A stretch of DNA of 64,000 nt from Trichoplax adhaerens. Its lineage: Eukaryota > Placozoa > Uniplacotomia > Trichoplacea > Trichoplacidae. The translations under genes and the position numbers were made by a program. A model generated the notes under the pieces. That model saw nothing but the letters and a program-made list of their open reading frames with translations, did no database searches and was not told where the DNA came from. The DNA is taken from positions 6,535,211 to 6,599,210 of the forward strand of contig NW_002060947.1 of NCBI RefSeq assembly GCF_000150275.1, written 5' to 3'. Positions 13,001 to 25,204 of the stretch are shown in pieces. Within the stretch, counting starts at the first letter, position 1. Each line of letters begins with the position of its first letter.

Positions 13001-16000
13001 TATATATTTCCGATCCTAAAAAAATAATCAACAAGGAAAATTATTGCTTGACCTAATATTAGCCATTTACCAGTAAAATCTATCTACACATTGAAAGACT
13101 CAGCAGTAATCTTCCATTAAATTTTATATATGTATCATGTTAATAAATATTAAAAGACGACTAATGCTACGTAGATCGGTTTTACAGGATGTTACTTATT
13201 TAGGTAATTCTTTGATATATAGCTTTGAATAGAATTTTATTAATTTATAATAATTGTCTGATGTGATAAATACTCAGTCTGTCGTACGATATTTTTGCCT
13301 ACTATAAATTTGTATATATAATGAATAAAAGAAACAATCCACATTATGTATGTGTATCATAAATAGGCTTATAGCAAGTCGTAAGAGTTAAGGCTGGTGA
13401 AACTGCACTACATTTTACAGTATGTGAGTGAGTCTATAAATCTATAACTATTCATACTTTAAAGTCTAAGCAGTTATTAAATTTAAAATAGCGAATTTGC
13501 TTTCATACGGTTATTATAGTATCGTTCGTTGAATAAACGATCTATACAATTGGGTTGCAAATTTTTCTAAAGTAAAATGCCATAATATTAACAAGAGAAA
13601 GTAAATGATTTGATAGTATTTGCGTTAGCATCCGTACGGACTTGATGTCTACCATTTTGAATGTATCGTTGATATGACGAAATAGATCTGAGAAAAACGG
13701 TTAAAGTTGATGCTCTTTAAATATGTCTGATTGTGTTCCCAATATTAATTAATTATTTAGACCTTTATGTATTTTAGCCTATATTGCCTTCAATAAACAG
13801 TATATGATGTATTGTAGCTATGAGAACACCATAACCTAATAGTATTTGTTTAGTAACTCTACAAGCTTAGAATGAAATTATTACGTCAATTTTGAGACGT
13901 TTACAATATTTGCTGACATAATTGAATTAAACTTGTTCATAGACAATTATAGCTATTATTTACTAGCTGTAATTTGAGTTGATAATCAGAAATGCTATTG
14001 ATCATGATTTAAATGCGCTCTACTTATAAGTATGATACAAAACGTTAACTGGTGCGCAACAATGATGGCCATTAGGTCCAGTGTGTTAAGATTCAGTTAA
14101 TTCAATTAATTATTACTAAACACTCGTTCCTATATTTACTAGCTGTAATTTGAGTAGATGATTCGAAATTCTATTAATCATGACTTAAAAGCGCTCTGCA
14201 TAAAAGCGTGATACCAACGTTGATTGAAACACAATAATTGTCGCTATTAAGTCCGGTGTGTTAAGATTTAGTTAATTTAATCATTACTATATGCTCATTC
14301 CTATATTTAACTTGCAATCTTTTGATTACTAAATGATTAACTTATAGGCTAAAAAAAATAATACTTTATACTCTATTCTAAATTAGTGACATTAGAACCA
14401 AAGCTAGATATCACTAAGTAATACTGCTACACGTATAGTAGAAATCTTGTTAGACTTTACTGATATATTTAAGGGTCATTAATTGAAATTTTGATAAGAA
14501 ATCATTTGTGATAGAACAGAAAAAGGTCAAGCTGTCGCTTTCTGATGGCATGAATGTTAACTGGAATGACTAACGGGTTTCTAATAATTAGCGACCTATG
14601 GCGCGTATTGATAGAATTAAAAGTTAAACAATGTCGGACAGTATTATTTGATGATATAAAAAATGTAGAAGCAATAATTATTCAATCAAAAATAAAGCCG
14701 AAATGACTTAATTTTGAGTTAGCACTTCTCAAAAGCTAGATTATATGCTGATGTGATATTTAGAGATCCTTAACAGAGCTTAAGAGACATAGCCAGATGT
14801 AATCTACTTGTCAGGATCCTTTATTTACGTGCTTAACCTAGATCTTTTGGGACGAAGCTTATTTGATAAAACTAATACAAAACGCATGTTCACTTTCATA
14901 AAATTGAAGCGTTAGACACCAGATGAAATCTGAAATTGCTTCATCATAAATATGTTGAATTAACTGTATTTTGGATAAGTACTTTTTAATAGCAATGTCA
15001 TAAAGCTACGGCTACTAAAAATATTTTGCTCGTATAAAATTCAAAATGTAATTGATTAACTTTATTCGCTGGGATAGCTTTACAAACCACAGTATACCTA
15101 TTTCTTTAAGTTGAAGATATATTCATCAAAATGATTGGATAACTGTCATTCGCCTTCGTAACTTACGATATTACAGGTAAATATCGATAATGTATAGAAA
15201 TAAACTGAATAGGGATAATTAATAAGCGAGCGCAATATTAATATCTTGCAGTATTGTCTATACAGTAAGATAGACATCTCATAACTAATTTAAAAGTCTA
15301 CTATAAATAATTATAATCAAGCGAAATCCGCTTACCAGGGTGTCTGTTGTTATGAACTACATCAGTCTTTTTAAAATGAGGTTTTAGCGACAATGAAAGA
15401 ATGGTACGAACTTTCATGAACATAAAAGATCACGAGAAGTTAAAATTCACAAATTATTCGATCAAAATATGCTGAAATGATTGCCTTTCGTGTAATTACT
15501 TATTAAAATATAGTACAATTTTACAAAAGTGTCTAAAAAAATTTTAAACAAATTTAGAAGCATAAAATGCATAGTAACATGAAGTCTAGCTATCAGAATG
15601 TATCACTCACAAATGACGCGTATATCTATCGTAATTTGTTTTGAGATAAGAATTATCTGATCGAACGAATCAAAATTTCACTGGACACTTTGGTAACATA
15701 TGCTTTCAGAAAGTAGATTTAAGGATTTTCCATTCTGCAAATCATTTTAAAATTTTATTTTCAAAAGTTTTTATTATTGACATTTTTAACAAATTTGGCT
15801 GCAGCAAATGTATTCCAGTAATTACAAAATACAGGCAATAGCTGCCTTGTCATTTACCATTTTGGAACAAGTCGTAATAATTGAACTCTTCGTAATCATT
15901 TTAATCTTGTGAACAGATCAGACATGACATCAAAAGTACGCTAAAAATAGTATTATCTCAAAATACTTTCTATCAGATTCACTTGATCTTACGAAATACG

Positions 16001-16274
16001 AATAGTTCTTAAAATTGCTACTGTGAGTTGAAGAAACAAAATATTTGAGTATTTCCGAGTACAAATTTCATAGAAATTATTCAATCATGGCGCAAAGATC
16101 GTACTTGCTACCCGTAGAAATAACTTATAAAATATAAAATGGTAGAATAAATATTAAACAACTAATTACAGCACACTTTCATACGAAAGTGAAAGAATAT
16201 AGTTTATACGTACATCGTGTTCAGGTGAACTATAATATTTTTTCACTTTTTTGTAATTACAAAGTATTGACGTT
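10061..16274. other. gene-poor AT-rich region
   Basis: I see no supported coding exon between the GPCR and the end of CDT1. The frame at 11982-12191 has no domain, no splice context and low-complexity composition. A two-copy tandem repeat at 13961-14312 is listed separately. Regulatory DNA for the divergently placed GPCR promoter may lie near 10.1 kb, but no specific element was recognised. Confidence 0.55.
13961..14312. repeat. tandem duplication, 2 copies of ~176 bp
   Basis: Two adjacent blocks begin with the same TACTAGCTGTAATTTGAGT motif at 13961 and 14137. Both continue through matching GCGCTCT, GTGTGTTAAGATT and AGTTAATT segments. They differ by scattered substitutions and small indels. 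Confidence 0.85.
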
Positions 16275-19129
16275 TCATTTATTAAGGTGATGCTGTATTT
16301 TTTCAATTGCGTCTTTAATATTAGAATTTTTATTAATTTTACAATATTCACCTTTACTAGTACTAAGAATAAATAGCCAATCCGTTGTAATTTCCGTAAG
16401 TAGCCTTAAATGTGATTCTACAGCATCTGTAATAAAATTGTAATAAAAGTTTGCGATAAGAAAGATATACTCATATGCTACGATAATATTCCAGTAGTTA
16501 TGTTGATGTAGTCACCTGCAGACAAACTTGGACTGTAACTTTCGGATACCTTTTCACAAACCGCAGGTACAGGCATAGCAATTTTCCGTTCGATAAGAAA
16601 GTGACTATTACCAATATTAGAATACATTTTCAGGATAAAGTCCAGTGGATAAATACGCTTATACAACGTAATTGTTACATACTTACTTTTTAATTATGTT
16701 ACATATATTTGGCAGTCGTCCTAACATTTCAAACTTTTTCTGCTCGCTCGGAGATCGAGTGAGTTGCTCTTTCATATTCTGGACTTCCTTTTCTCTAATC
16801 TACGTTTATAAGTCACGGATTAGTAAAGTTAATTTCGTTCGCATATGTACACAGAGTGGAAATTTCGGAAGAACCTTATCAATTAAGGATTGTGGTACAC
16901 CCTTAAGGATTTTTGATAGATGACGGCTATCATTCTGTGTATGCAAAGAATGTGGTAAGTTGTATTCAACAATTGCGGACAAATAAAATCAAGTTAGTGC
17001 GAGGCAGACGACAATAAACAAGATAAAATAATCTTTAATTCAATGACTATCCCATATTAAATTAGCTTAGTTTTGCTAACATTAGTATCGGCGAGTTCTC
17101 CTGCATTTTTGCTACAGTAACTATCCTCGATAGGAGTCTCTGCGTTAATGTCTTTACCACGAGAGAGTTTTTCTAAAGCCGAAATCGCCTAATTAAGTAG
17201 AAAGATAATATGAAATCAAGTTGAATCGCAACTCGGATAATACAACTTCAAGCCGGCATCATGTCAGTAGTCTCACTTTTGGCTGTAGGAAGCTACGAGC
17301 TTTCTTGAGAACGTCTTTCGCCGTATTATAAGTTTCTACTTTCGGTGGGCTTGGTAATTCAGCCTCACATATATCGGGAACCTTATCAAGCTTAAAACTT
17401 GGATGCCATCTCTTGATATCGGTTATTGTCGATAGCGCTGGATTGATGTTATGAAGGAATTTCTGAATCAAGAAATTACGCATGATTAGAAAATTTTGAC
17501 AGGATGCACTCGTATTACATAATTATTACTATACAGTTGAAAGATAAATTATGTCTTATGTGTCAACAATACTTTGTCAGCGTGTCACATACTTTATGAT
17601 GATCTTTTACAATCCTTATTAAATTGTCTCGAAATGTTGTCTGCCTTTGAATTAGCGTTGATACAGTAATCTTGCTAATGATTTCTCTTCCCCTTGCTAT
17701 AAATGCGAAAGTAAAGATAGATTATGTAATTTAGAGATTTTCATAACACACACTGCATCTGTACACGTACACATATACAAACATCGGTGTCAGTGTACTC
17801 GTATAAATGAAATTTAATATTATGGCTAGAAAATTACTAGATTGAGACCCATGACTAGCGTCTTCGGAGCCAAAGTTAATGGTCAGGTCGTAACTAGATG
17901 ATGTATTCGTGTTCTGTGTCTTATCTTTTGCTAATCCTCTTTCCTGTTCGAAGACGTAAGCCTTCGGATAAACCGTCTTAATCTGAGCTAAATGCTTCAA
18001 GTCAAAGTTTCTGTTGATTCAAAAGAAAAGAATATTACAAAAGCGTGAGTCAATACAAGTAATAATAATATATTTAATTTTTACTGTAAATGCGCTGTTA
18101 GTTTACAGTTCATAAGGAAAAAAGTACAATTTCAACAGCCAATTTCATCCTTATTTAATACTTACTTTTTACAAAATCTTTGTACCGCCGGTTTAAGCTT
18201 GCTAAATGTACAAACTTCATTTCTATTATGCAATAGATTGACAACGGTGTCGATACTATGAAAAATTTCATACAGATCACTGAACTTGCTTGGTATTGGT
18301 AATGAAGCATCTGCTGGCTCAGGAGTAATGAGATTTTGGTATTTTTTATATGCTGGAATACTTTTACTGCAAATAGAAATACGTTTTCATAGCACTGTTA
18401 ACAAATTTCACCTAATCAGAATCCTATATCATAACCAAAAGCTTATTTATTAACCAGTTTCGTTAGTATGCAACTTGTATGAAAATATAGACTTTTTCAA
18501 TTCAAGAATTCACTAATTCTAAAATTATTAGCAACTGAAGCACTAGTCTATGAAGAAGTAGTAGAAATCAGGCATTGCTTGACCAGATCATAATGATTCC
18601 TTATGACCTATAGGATACTGTAAGTACGTATGATGATGCAGTACAGTAATTGTGTTATCAATCATACGTGCAGCTAACCTTGTAGAACTAGCTAATAACC
18701 GTCCACGTGAACGACTAACATCTTGTTTGCTTTCAGTAGATTTATTGGAATTCGCTTCAACAGCAGCACCACTGATATCATCCTTGCGCTGGCGCTATAT
18801 TTTAAAAAGTTTTGAATTTAATTTTCGTGCGTAAGCATGGTCAAGCTGTAAAATTTCGAGACTATTCAATAGGATATTTAGAGGAAATATAAAGTTATTA
18901 CCTTAGTTTTTGTCTCGGTATTATTTGATAATGACGAGCTTTGCAGTTTTCGCTTTTGACCTGGGGAATTCAATGGCGATTCCGCTGTTGCCTTCTCTGG
19001 TTGCTGGTTTATAACATCTGAGGTGGTTTGGCACTTTGATTCATTCCTTTGATCATTTATATTATCATTAGTGGTTAATTTTACGGATACCGTTGAACGA
19101 GTTGATGGACGTTTACTTTCAGAACGATC
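16275..19129 (-). CDS. CDT1: DNA replication licensing factor CDT1 (11 exons; first exon unresolved)
   Basis: CDT1 loads the MCM2-7 helicase onto origins with ORC and CDC6 and is blocked by geminin. Exons in coding order: 18902-19129, 18679-18794, 18166-18366, 17838-18010, 17593-17684, 17277-17462, 17081-17188, 16875-16934, 16687-16799, 16516-16604, 16275-16426. Together they give 505 in-frame residues ending TGA (human CDT1 is 546). The order matches vertebrate CDT1: a basic N-terminal region with SPGQKRK; then the geminin-binding and middle winged-helix region with SIDTVVNLLHNRNEVCTF, QIKTVYP, IVKDHHK and RWHPSFKLDKVPDI; then the C-terminal MCM-binding winged helix (ILKGVPQSLIDK, IREKEVQ, ESHLRLLTEITTDWL). 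The exon starting 16934 has a weak donor (GTTCTT). The 17838/17684 junction has an alternative pairing (17849/17674). The first exon, expected to carry the PIP-box degron, was not found. 19129 is a splice acceptor; the frame stays open to an ATG at 19195. Confidence 0.93.
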
Positions 19130-20837
19130 CTGTACAGGTGCTGTATTATCTTCGTTATAGATTCTATTGCACATAAAGCATGAAAAATTGAGCACTAAGA
19201 TATTTAGGCTTTGCCCTAGCTTTTAACGAAGGTGTTTATTATCTAATACCTAACTACAAGTGTAATATTCTATCCATTTTAATATATCAAAGCCCAAAAT
19301 TGATAATTCATTGTAGAGTGTGGCATATTAAATCATGAAGAGATGGTAAACAACAGTTTAATTGATTCCAACTTGTTGATCGTATTCAATCGCCATTGAC
19401 AAATTGATACTACCCTAATAAGGCTGTCATCATCGCATGGATCATGATGTTACAAAGGTGTCCTGAGTTTTAACTTTGTCAAGTATGCGATGCAAAGATG
19501 GCCATGATCAAGCTCAAGCTACTGTTGCAATAAGAATTCACATGTACATTTTCTCTATCATAAAATTGGTGCAATGTTTGGTTACAAATTCGCGAGATTA
19601 TGACAGAGAAATGATCTCTCTTGTTTGACGAGATTTGAACAAGGAATGTACTTAGCCCTACCGGTGGAAAAAGTAGGAAAAGGACGATTTTAATCCCTGA
19701 TCGTACTGTCGTTGCACCTTATTAGCATTGCTGTTACAGTCACTTGAAAAGACTGCTTCTGCCGATCAATAACAGTTATGAGCAAACCCGCTGCACATGT
19801 CTGCATTGGAAGATCAATACACGCGTTATCATGAACTGTCGTTCATTCGTCCTCTATGTAGGTGTTAAGAGTACGAATCGATGAAGGCATCGGTTAAAGT
19901 GTTCCAACTACCGACACAGATCTGTCATTATTTGCCATCTACCGACAGTCTGAAGTTCTTCATCCCGTCATTCAGACATTACTTACTATTTAACAAGGAT
20001 TATTGATACTATAACTAAACCAACATCTGGTGGAGTATTTACATGCTATTAACTCAATCCGTTACCTTTCCTTGGTGGCTATACGGCGATAATTTCTTCT
20101 TGCTGTCCAATATTGATTTACTAATTTCTGTTTTCCAGACATTGGACTAGTTCCTATTGGATGCAGTACACCAGTAGACAGATAAGCTTGTATAATGGAG
20201 AGTATTTCAAGAAATTCAATCCGACATGGCGACGATTAACTAGCTTTTACATCAGGTTGATTGATTTTTCCGGTAGCCTTGCAGTTCATCCTATCAGCAT
20301 CGATCCAGGGACGCTACTCTTTTATCCCATTCAAGCCACGTGAACTCCATACTGATATTGTAGCAATTTGCTATTGTTTCAGTAGTCCTTGTCATTCACT
20401 ATCAGCTGCGTTGGACAAGCGTATCAGCTGCGTGTATTGGTGTCACGTGCAACTGTCACGTGTATCCGGTTTCGCTACAGTGCAGAAATAAATATCATTG
20501 TAAAGCACAGTATATAGTACTGTAGACGATTGTTTATTTGGAATTGTTTACCAAGGTTGTGTTGAGAGGTTAACTGATGTTGACGACATTTTCAGCTCAT
20601 TTTAAGCTCATTTTTTGTTCATTTTTGTAGCTTTTAGTAAGGAATTTAGCACCGTTTACACTCGAGGCCTTCCGCTAGGCCAACTTACAGAGTTCATTTT
20701 GTACTGTACTGGTAGTCTTGTCTATTTCTACAAGTCCGTGTCGATAACTGTCATTAACCATTGACTGTGCTGTTACTACTGTATACTGTATTCAATTGCT
20801 GACTCATACAGTACTATGGGAGGGATTTCACTGTGTT

Positions 20838-20884
20838 GGTATGGGGCGGGTGATGGGGATGGTATGGGGGCGGGTGGTGGGGAT
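20838..20884 (+). other. G-rich tandem duplication, possible G-quadruplex
   Basis: Two adjacent ~23-24 bp units of the form GGTATGGGG-CGGG-TGxTGGGGAT follow each other. Together they give at least six runs of three or more G on the plus strand separated by short loops. That fits the usual quadruplex pattern. No role is known here. Confidence 0.75.
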
Positions 20885-21720
20885 GGCGGAGATAGCGCAT
20901 GTCGATAGTGGTACTGTAATAAGAGGGATTGCGACTGTCATGAGAGGAATACCTCTTGCAGAAATTGGAAACGACAATTTTCTAGCACTCCATTGCATAA
21001 TATTGAATTGTCCACCAGTGTAAGTCTAAATTATGACGTGTACTGTAGCATAAACTACTCGAAAAACACTATGAATACACCGCTCATCGTGTAAACTACT
21101 CATGGAGCGTATAGTACAGCTGCTATCCATGACTAGCTAGTTTGAGCTGTGCAATTCAATTTATTCAATTACTCATTTATGGCGAATAGAATTGACACCA
21201 GTGCGTAAACAGAGACATTGCCCAGTCCTTTTCAGTATTGATTCATGGCTGATAATGTCCAACACTTGCATAGGCAGTGATTTCCCGATGCCAAGGGTAA
21301 CTTGATCAGCGATGTACAATGTTGGAAGCTCGCACCTGCAAGCCACATCAAGGCAAAAACATCTTTTTCATCCTCTTGTCGATTCATTCTACATTGTTGT
21401 TGGCGATGATATCTGTAGACCGGAAAGCCCAATGCAGTTTTATTGGACTGGGATAGTCATGATGGATTGATTGATTTATTAGTCCGATGTGCACAGCAAT
21501 CGGAAACCGTCGCGCTATCGATTTATCCAGCGCAACCAATGCATTGGTTGAAGACGCCATTTTCATGATTAGTTTGCACCATCATCAGTACATCTGTCAA
21601 CATAACATGTAGAAAGGTATCGCCAACTAGATATACACTCCACTGTCTGTACATTGTACAACATAAGGGACATCAGGAAAAAGAAATCCTTTTTTGTGCA
21701 AGCCATTGTCGTTCCGACAT

Positions 21721-21737
21721 GGGGGGGGGGGGGGGGG
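21721..21737 (+). repeat. poly(G) tract, 17 bp
   Basis: An uninterrupted run of 17 G residues, the only long G homopolymer in an otherwise AT-rich window. A short C5 run lies just downstream. Its exact length may vary between individuals or be a sequencing approximation. Confidence 0.9.
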
Positions 21738-22177
21738 TAAACAGGCCCCCATTTTCCACCCTTTACCTACAATATCATTGTGTACATCGTCCAAGCAGGG
21801 ACAAGTACAATGGTCTAAGTGGTTCAGTTGCCCTGGCACGGTAGCCCAACCCCAATTGTCCTACTACGACTGTTTACATTAATTATTCTCCTTGTCTTGC
21901 TTGGACACGCGGTCAAGACAGAGTATGGTAGCGGAAACAAGCAAGACGTGAAAGAGGATAGTAGGAGAACGCTGGAATAACCTGCAGGGAGGATCAAGCT
22001 TGACCCATTGGACTTTTTTCTTCTTCGCCTAAAAGCAGTCTAAACAAGGACTAAAGGACATGCTTAAAATTGAAATTAACCACATCGCCGATTAAGATTG
22101 CTCTTCTTTTCTGCCTTTTTACCTTGCTTCAAGTTGGAAGAGCCAGCCATTCGGTAATGTTGATTAATCTCGTTTGT

Positions 22178-23014
22178 GATCGTAATATTCCATCCATAAT
22201 ATCCTATGTTGCAAGGGTCTGATCATAACAACTCCATGTTATGATTGGATCGATCGTAATCTAGTTCAACGATTGTTTTTGATGATTTCTTGCCTTGATT
22301 TCTCAACAACCATCGCATTCGACTTGGATAATAGTATCCTCTGCTAGTTATTCCTAATTGAAATAGAAGTTACTGTGATCGCAATATTCCATCCATAATA
22401 TCCTATGTTGCAAGGGTCTGATCATAACAACCCCATGTTATGATTGGATCGATCGTAATCTAGTTCAACGGTTGTTTATGATGATTTCTTTTGCCTTGAT
22501 TGCTCAACGACCATCGCATTCGACTTGGATAATAGTATCCTCTGCTAGTTATTCCTAATTGAAATAGAAGTTACTGTGATTGCAATATTCCATCCATAAT
22601 ATCTTATGTTGCAAGGGTCTGATCATAACAACTCCATGTTATGATTGGATCGATCGTAATCTAGTTCAACGATTGTTTTTGATGATTTCTTGACTTGATT
22701 GCTCAACGACCATCGCATTCAACTTGGATAATCGTATCCATTGCTAGTTATTCCTAAATTGAACTTGGATAATAGTATCTACTGCTAGTTATTCCTAATT
22801 GAAATAGAAATCACTGTGATCGCAATATTCCATCCATAACATCCTATGTTGCAAGGGTCTGATCATAACAACTCCATGTTATGATTGGATCGATCGTATT
22901 CTAGTTCAACGGTTGTTTTTGATGATTTTTTGACTTGATTGCTCAACGACCATCGCACTCGACTTGGATAGTAGTATCCATTGCTAGTTATTCCTAATTG
23001 AAATAGAAGTTACT
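22178..23014. repeat. tandem repeat, 4 copies of ~200 bp with an internal hairpin
   Basis: Units start at 22178, 22377, 22578 and 22818, each with GAT(C/T)G(T/C)AATATTCCATCC-like sequence. Unit lengths are about 199, 201, 240 and 197 bp. The third unit is longer because a ~40-bp segment containing ACTTGGATAAT and GCTAGTTATTCCTAA is itself duplicated (about 22720-22797). Each unit contains the perfect inverted repeat ATCATAACA / TGTTATGAT around a 6-base loop, followed by GGATCGATCGTA. Copies are over 90% alike by eye, far closer than the other tandem arrays here, so the array is young. Confidence 0.95.
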
Positions 23015-25204
23015 TTACTACTGACTGTTCAAGGTTGAAAAAGAAAGATAAAAGAACTTATGCTATACTGTACAGTGTATAGGATAGTCAATAACAAGCG
23101 TAGAATATGTAATACCAACGACAATCTACCATGTGTTTCGTCATTTTTCACATGATTGCATGGCAAAGTATATCGATATGATTGCGATGCACTTTGACGA
23201 TTCTTGCATGGACAGTACGGGTAAAATTGGATCAATATGCCTGTAAAGTTATACTATGCAAAAAATGATCCAACACCGGATAAAAATTGATTTAATGTGC
23301 TTACCGTTATTGCTGAAAAAATCGCCATAACACTACTTTGATGATTTCAATTTGTTTAGAAAAGAATTTCTACGAGGAAAAAATTAAATTTTCCATAGCA
23401 AATACTATGCTTGGTACACTTTGAAGGACATTGCCTGTCTCATATTTTATGCACGTTTTGACCGTATTTCTCAGCACTGAAATCAACAACTCTTTTGCTC
23501 TATGGCTTATCGACTTTAACCAATATTATTTATTTATATGCAATTAGTCACGATGATACACTTGATACCATTCTCCACGGTACTCTATACTAAATGATCA
23601 TGTCAATCGCATTTTTCACGACAGTACTGGATGATTGAAAATGATTCCTTCATCATTCTCGTTCGAACAAAACTGTCAGAAATTCCCATCGTGATTCACA
23701 GTGACTCTTTACTAATGAAATCAACCATTGAATTATCGCTGTTAGCTAAAAATGAATCATATGATATTAGCGATCGTCGTTAACCCAACGCAAGCAGAAT
23801 AACAATTTTGCCAAATAAATAGCAATTGATTTGCTGCTGTTATTATCCAGTACGAGGACTTCATAGTCATACCACTTGAAAATAAACAACAACAATTAAG
23901 ATCGTTAGCAATATAGTAGAAAAAAAATGTTGACTCTATGTGGAAGAAAGCAATACACGCGCTGATTCTACCAACAAAAGACTAACTTAATAATGGATAC
24001 TTGCCTCAAACTTAACGTAGTTTGTTACGTAGTAGATCATGCAGATACATCAATATTTATGCCAGTAAACCAATCCCAATAAGGCAGTGGTAGAAAAAAT
24101 TCCTTGCATTTATTAAGGTTGACATAGCTAGCCTTTACTTTCAGAAAGAGAACATTTCAGGTGTAGTCCATGCTATCTTCAATATCGGGAAAAAATACCA
24201 AAGTACCGTAAATAAGGTGGCACTTGAGAAATTGGCCATTGTTTCATGACGTAGGCTTTGCCTTCGGAAAGATATCCTTTAGTTGCCGTAGATACTACTT
24301 TAAAGGCTAGAAAGCAAATAATTATATATTACACGAGTCCAATACAGTGTTGTATAATTGTTTGTGCCTGAAATTAAAAAACATGGTAATCTACCGGTGA
24401 TAAGGATGTATACTTAGCAGCTATTGCCAATTTGTTTATGAGGCCAGTGTGTTTGTACTCCATTGGTTTTCTATATTCTATTCGTGACAGGTTAGCGAAT
24501 AATTGATGGATACTATGATCGTAAATGTTATGGCTACATTTATACGGTATTAGGCCATCAAACATCAAATCAAACCCAGTCTTTATCATGTCTATCGTCG
24601 ATGCTTGACAAAAAATATTCGCGTCGTATATCGCAATATTGCTACCGTTTCTAAGAAAAAATTAATTTTTTTTAATGATAATATTTGCCCAATATACAGT
24701 TGCTATCCTCAACAGAATCAATTTGATATGATAGACTAGCAAAACAACAGTTCAACTTTTTTTCTGCCTTTAAATGCAGTTTTTGACTTTCTTACGCTTT
24801 CCTACGTACACTATCAGTAAATCTATAAAATACCTATGATTGGATGAAAATATAGACTGTACAGCAATCTATATTGCGTTGCTATTGAAAGTTAGATCCA
24901 CACATAAGAGCAAAGAAGAGTATAACCTTATCACGTCCTTATGTTACCAAAATCTTGAATTAAATGTTGTTATGGTGATTAATCAAGCATTTAATTAAAG
25001 TACAATTCTAGTCAAATGATGGATTTTGTAGAGGCTAGAGGAAGGAGTTGATTCTATCTTAATCTGTGTTGTAATTTTGTTTCTATCTAGACGTGAAGTC
25101 AAATATCATTGACACTCAAGTTGGATTAACATCGGTTGGATAAAACGGCGATTCTATTTTGAGTTTATCAGAAATCAACAAATACAACATACAAGGATTT
25201 GATC

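Larger units (their letters stand above)
19130..25204. other. gene-poor, less AT-rich region with repeats
   Basis: This stretch is visibly richer in G and C than the rest of the window, especially 19.4-22.1 kb. Open frames at 20161-21023 and 21232-21882 on both strands overlap one another and show no domain. The missing first exon of CDT1 may lie here, as may upstream exons of kinase A. G-rich tracts and the ~200-bp tandem repeat are listed separately. It could be a decayed transposon, but no termini or transposase were recognised. Confidence 0.5.

Noticed and set aside
16672-16923. Plus-strand frame of 83 codons
   Set aside because: It is antisense to two CDT1 exons (16687-16799 and 16875-16934), whose protein matches the CDT1 family.
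18652-18834. Plus-strand frame of 60 codons
   Set aside because: It is antisense to the CDT1 exon at 18679-18794.
20161-21023. Several overlapping frames of 60-76 codons suggesting a gene
   Set aside because: They overlap in different frames, include the simple G-rich repeat, and show no motif or splice structure.
22178-23014. CRISPR-like array
   Set aside because: Units are adjacent ~200-bp direct repeats with no unique spacers, in a eukaryotic context.
23303-23326. Possible CDT1 first exon on the minus strand: MAIFSAIT followed by GTAAGC
   Set aside because: Short, 4 kb away, without PIP-box residues, and separated by the tandem array; support is only an ATG and a donor.
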